From: Epiperipatus broadwayi
Lineage: Eukaryota > Onychophora > Udeonychophora > Euonychophora > Peripatidae
Reading direction: 5' to 3'
DNA length: 64,000 nt
Assembly (NCBI GenBank): GCA_028023455.1
Contig: JAQFVV010000150.1
Location: 2,551,550-2,615,549 of the forward strand
In this document: in pieces, positions 61,400 to 64,000 of the stretch
Position numbering within the stretch: the stretch's first letter is position 1
Layout: each line of letters opens with the position of its first letter
The notes under the pieces: generated by a model
What the model was told of the DNA's origin: nothing
Seen by the model: only the letters and a program-made list of their open reading frames with translations
Databases searched by the model: none
Position numbers and translations under genes: made by a program

Positions 61400-63130
61400 T
61401 AATATTCATCTAAAGATTAGAAGTTATTTATATTTTTAACCCTTACATATTTTAATGTTATATTAAAGAGAGAAAAATAGCTATTAATATTTATTCATGT
61501 ATGTACTATATTTTTAATACAGACTATTTTAATCCAAATTTATATTTTAATCTAATAATTAAATATTCATAGATATTTTTAATTTTTATTATAACATTAA
61601 AATATATATCTGAATTTTAAAAAATGTATAATTATTTTTAACTGTAAAATAAATATTAGTAGTTTGTAATGAACCATCAATAAATGTAGTTTTGTTACTT
61701 ATAAATTGAAGTTACGTAATTATTATTGTATATGCATTTTCTTTTTCATTTCTAAGCTTGGTGCAACATTATAATTTAAATTTAAATTTTATTTTGCTTG
61801 TTCTAATTTTTAAATTTTAGGTTTAGAAAATGAATGGGAGTATCAGATAGGCCATGCTTATGACCAGGAATTTGAGTCCAGACTAAATTCCAACCATGGT
61901 TTAGAATATTTGATTATATAGATGTTGCATAGTAGACATGTAAACCTGAATAAAAATCAGTCACCACCAGCACTTATCAAGCCTCAGAACCGTTGAAGAA
62001 TGTTTTACATTGCAGTGGGTTATTTGAATGATATTTACTTTTTTAATCAATTCTTTGATCATTTTAAAACAGTTTGAGAAGCTACTGATACCCATTTCTT
62101 CTATCTACTTGTAAAATAATTGCAATCTTTCAGCATTTAGTACATGTATCATATCTAAATAGATATGTTGAGGTAATCATTCTTATGATTTATCCTTGAG
62201 TATGAAAAAATAAATATATAGCACATTAGAAGGTCACAACTTTTTCTAAAACTCTACAATGGAAGCACATGTTTCAATCTGATTTTTTTTTTTAAAAAAA
62301 TCAATCTCATCAAATAAAGATAGAATGTGTATTGTCTTAGTATAAGTTAATGAATTAAAATCATTTAACAGATAGTCGATTTTATTTTTATTTAATATAT
62401 TTAGAAGTTATTTTATTTTCTGACTAAGACTTGAAGAAATATTCAGTAAAGATAAATAAGAATGCAGATAAAGAGTTTATGTATTAGACAAAATCTTAAA
62501 CAATTGAAACAGATCACATTTAGGACTTGAAACTGGGCTGAAATAATCACAAAAAAAAATCAGCTTCAATCTGGCTTTGGATTAATTTTTAACTATCCAG
62601 TTTATAATCATATTTGAAAACATAAAATATTGCTCAGTAAAGGGGTTGGAGATATTTTTAATTGATAGTAAAATGAGAACGAGAAACAAATCCTTGCTTT
62701 CAGATAATTAGTAATGTCTTATTGCTCTTCACCATTTCTCAATGAAGAACTCGTGAAGTGAGTTATTTAATAAAAATCTTACTTTATCTTAATAAGACTA
62801 TTGCCTATCAAGTTTTTAAAAAGGTCTTTTTTTATTTAATTATGATAGCATTGCACGGAACTATGCAAATATTCAAAACTTTTTTTTCTTCTAAAAAATA
62901 TTTTTGATTTGAATTTCGCAGTTTTCATGATTCTAATTTTCTTTAAATCATTACTTTGTGTCTATCGGTACCTACTTTAGAAGAACTGAGTTTAATTTTA
63001 AATATTTTTTTAAGTAATTATTTTTTCCACAAATTAGTAATTCTTTGTAAGTTATTATGTTATTATTAGAGATTCCTGAAAGCATGATTGGCTTCGTAAG
63101 ACCAAATAAATAACTTTTTTTAAGAATTAC
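61400..63130. other. AT-rich stretch without recognisable gene
   Basis: No motif, exon or element ends recognised. Confidence 0.4.
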
Positions 63131-63148
63131 GTATTGTTATTGTAATTT

Positions 63149-63224
63149 TTTTTCTCCACACGTCATAGCATCGGCCGGGACTTGCAAGGCGGCTGTGCTG
63201 ACCTCCCGGCTATCAACACTTGAC
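63149..63224 (-). mobile_element. tRNA-derived SINE, copy 6, internally deleted (15-bp TSD)
   Basis: Minus-strand copy with A box ATAGCCGGGAGGTCAGC but without the B-box half: the sequence jumps from CGGCCGGGA to CTTGCAAGGC. It is nevertheless framed by a perfect 15-bp duplication TTGTTATTGTAATTT (63134-63148 and 63225-63239) and keeps the TATGACGTGTGG-type end and A-rich tail. Confidence 0.85.
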
Positions 63225-63369
63225 TTGTTATTGTAATTTGATTTGCAAGTATTAATTTTTTTTCCACTGACAACCAACTTGAGTGATTTATTACCAATTT
63301 GCATTTTTAGATTGCTTAGAGGCTGATAATTATTTTGTTCATTAACTTTTATGATTTCACAATGTGTGT

Positions 63370-63450
63370 ATAGGCAGGGTGACTGTGTGGTTAAGATGTG
63401 CCTTTGTGCATGTTAAATTCCAGTACCCCCAGTACTGTGAAATAAAATTT
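63370..63450 (+). mobile_element. Possible degenerate tRNA-derived SINE head on the plus strand
   Basis: GGGTGACTGTGTGGTTAAG resembles an A box and GTTAAATTCC a decayed B box at about the right distance. Weak; no tail or duplication seen. Confidence 0.3.
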
Positions 63451-64000
63451 GTTCATTAAAACAAAATGAATTCAATAACATTTTATGTAACAAAAAATAC
63501 ACAAACAATAGAACTTTAAAAAATTATAAATTTATTATTTACATTATTTATTCGGTTTATCTTTTTATATTACATATTAACTCTTCTGCTTTTAATCAAA
63601 CCGTCAATGTATATAGTATCTAGATTATTGTTGTAATAGATGTAAGTGATAAATCAAATAGGCATTCTTCTTTCTTTGTAGATCGTAACTAATTTTTAGT
63701 AATTTTTAATTTGGAAAAAAATCTTTTTCCAGAAACTACATTCCGAAAAAAAAATCAATTTATTTTGAAATATATATAATTCAAGCAGCATAAGAAAACA
63801 TATCAGGTTTTTTGAAACATTATAAGATTTCACTTCTTCCATGAGAAGTTGTACCTTCATGACAGGATTAGCAAAGATTTTATTGTCAAATAGTTTTACA
63901 TCTACATCTTTATGACTCTATTCTTTTAATCTGTTTATATTGTGAAAATATTTGAAGACTTCATTGTGTTGCTTTAACTGTACAAATCTCTGGGTAATTG

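Overview
The window looks like gene-poor nuclear DNA from an animal. It is about three-quarters A+T by eye, with dense simple repeats, non-LTR and LTR retrotransposon remains, tRNA-derived SINEs, foldback/MITE elements, and splice-like AG...GT signals instead of bacterial-style operons. No rRNA, conserved housekeeping gene or bacterial/phage gene was recognised. An AT-rich invertebrate (mollusc, flatworm or similar) fits, but I cannot name the species from the sequence.

Layout. 0.4-1.6 kb: the 3' end of a LINE on the minus strand, abutting a 0.7-kb element with 11-bp perfect terminal inverted repeats. 3.6-4.6 kb: a heavily decayed gag relic on the minus strand, related to the better-preserved gag at 36 kb. 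4.94-5.10 kb: an exon-like coding fragment. 7.8-8.0 kb: a large palindromic MITE. 9.4-9.8 kb: a GATA microsatellite. 10.8-12 kb and 17 kb: copies of two recurring foldback families (called A and B here), seen again at 57.3-57.9 and 61.3 kb. 14.39-14.79 kb: a clean hAT-type element with 8-bp target duplication. 18.9-22.2 kb: a possible small gene (promoter motifs, two short symmetrical phase-1 exons, poly(A) signal). 23.8-25.3 kb: two LINE 3' ends in tandem. 26.6-31.6 kb: several foldback elements, two very long palindromes and two tRNA-derived SINEs. 34.15-38.72 kb: a recent LTR retrotransposon on the minus strand, with two 1,534-bp LTRs around a 1.5-kb interior that holds only a frameshifted gag. 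39-47 kb: AT-rich DNA with foldbacks, tandem duplications and an unassigned GC-richer island. 53-57 kb: pyrimidine-rich tandem repeats, a palindrome made of two inverted SINE-like copies, and an (AAT)n array. 58-63.3 kb: four more tRNA-derived SINEs, all on the minus strand.

The parts do not form a pathway; the window is mainly an archive of mobile-element activity. The most unusual observations are (1) six members of a very short SINE family whose tRNA-like body has an extended GTCAA/TTGAC acceptor stem, four of them with visible target duplications and all in one orientation; (2) a gag-only LTR element that is as young as its ~1.5 % LTR divergence suggests, plus an ancient relative in the same window; (3) the possible small-exon gene at 20.2-20.6 kb. 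No confirmed new system was found; all family names rest on motifs read by eye.
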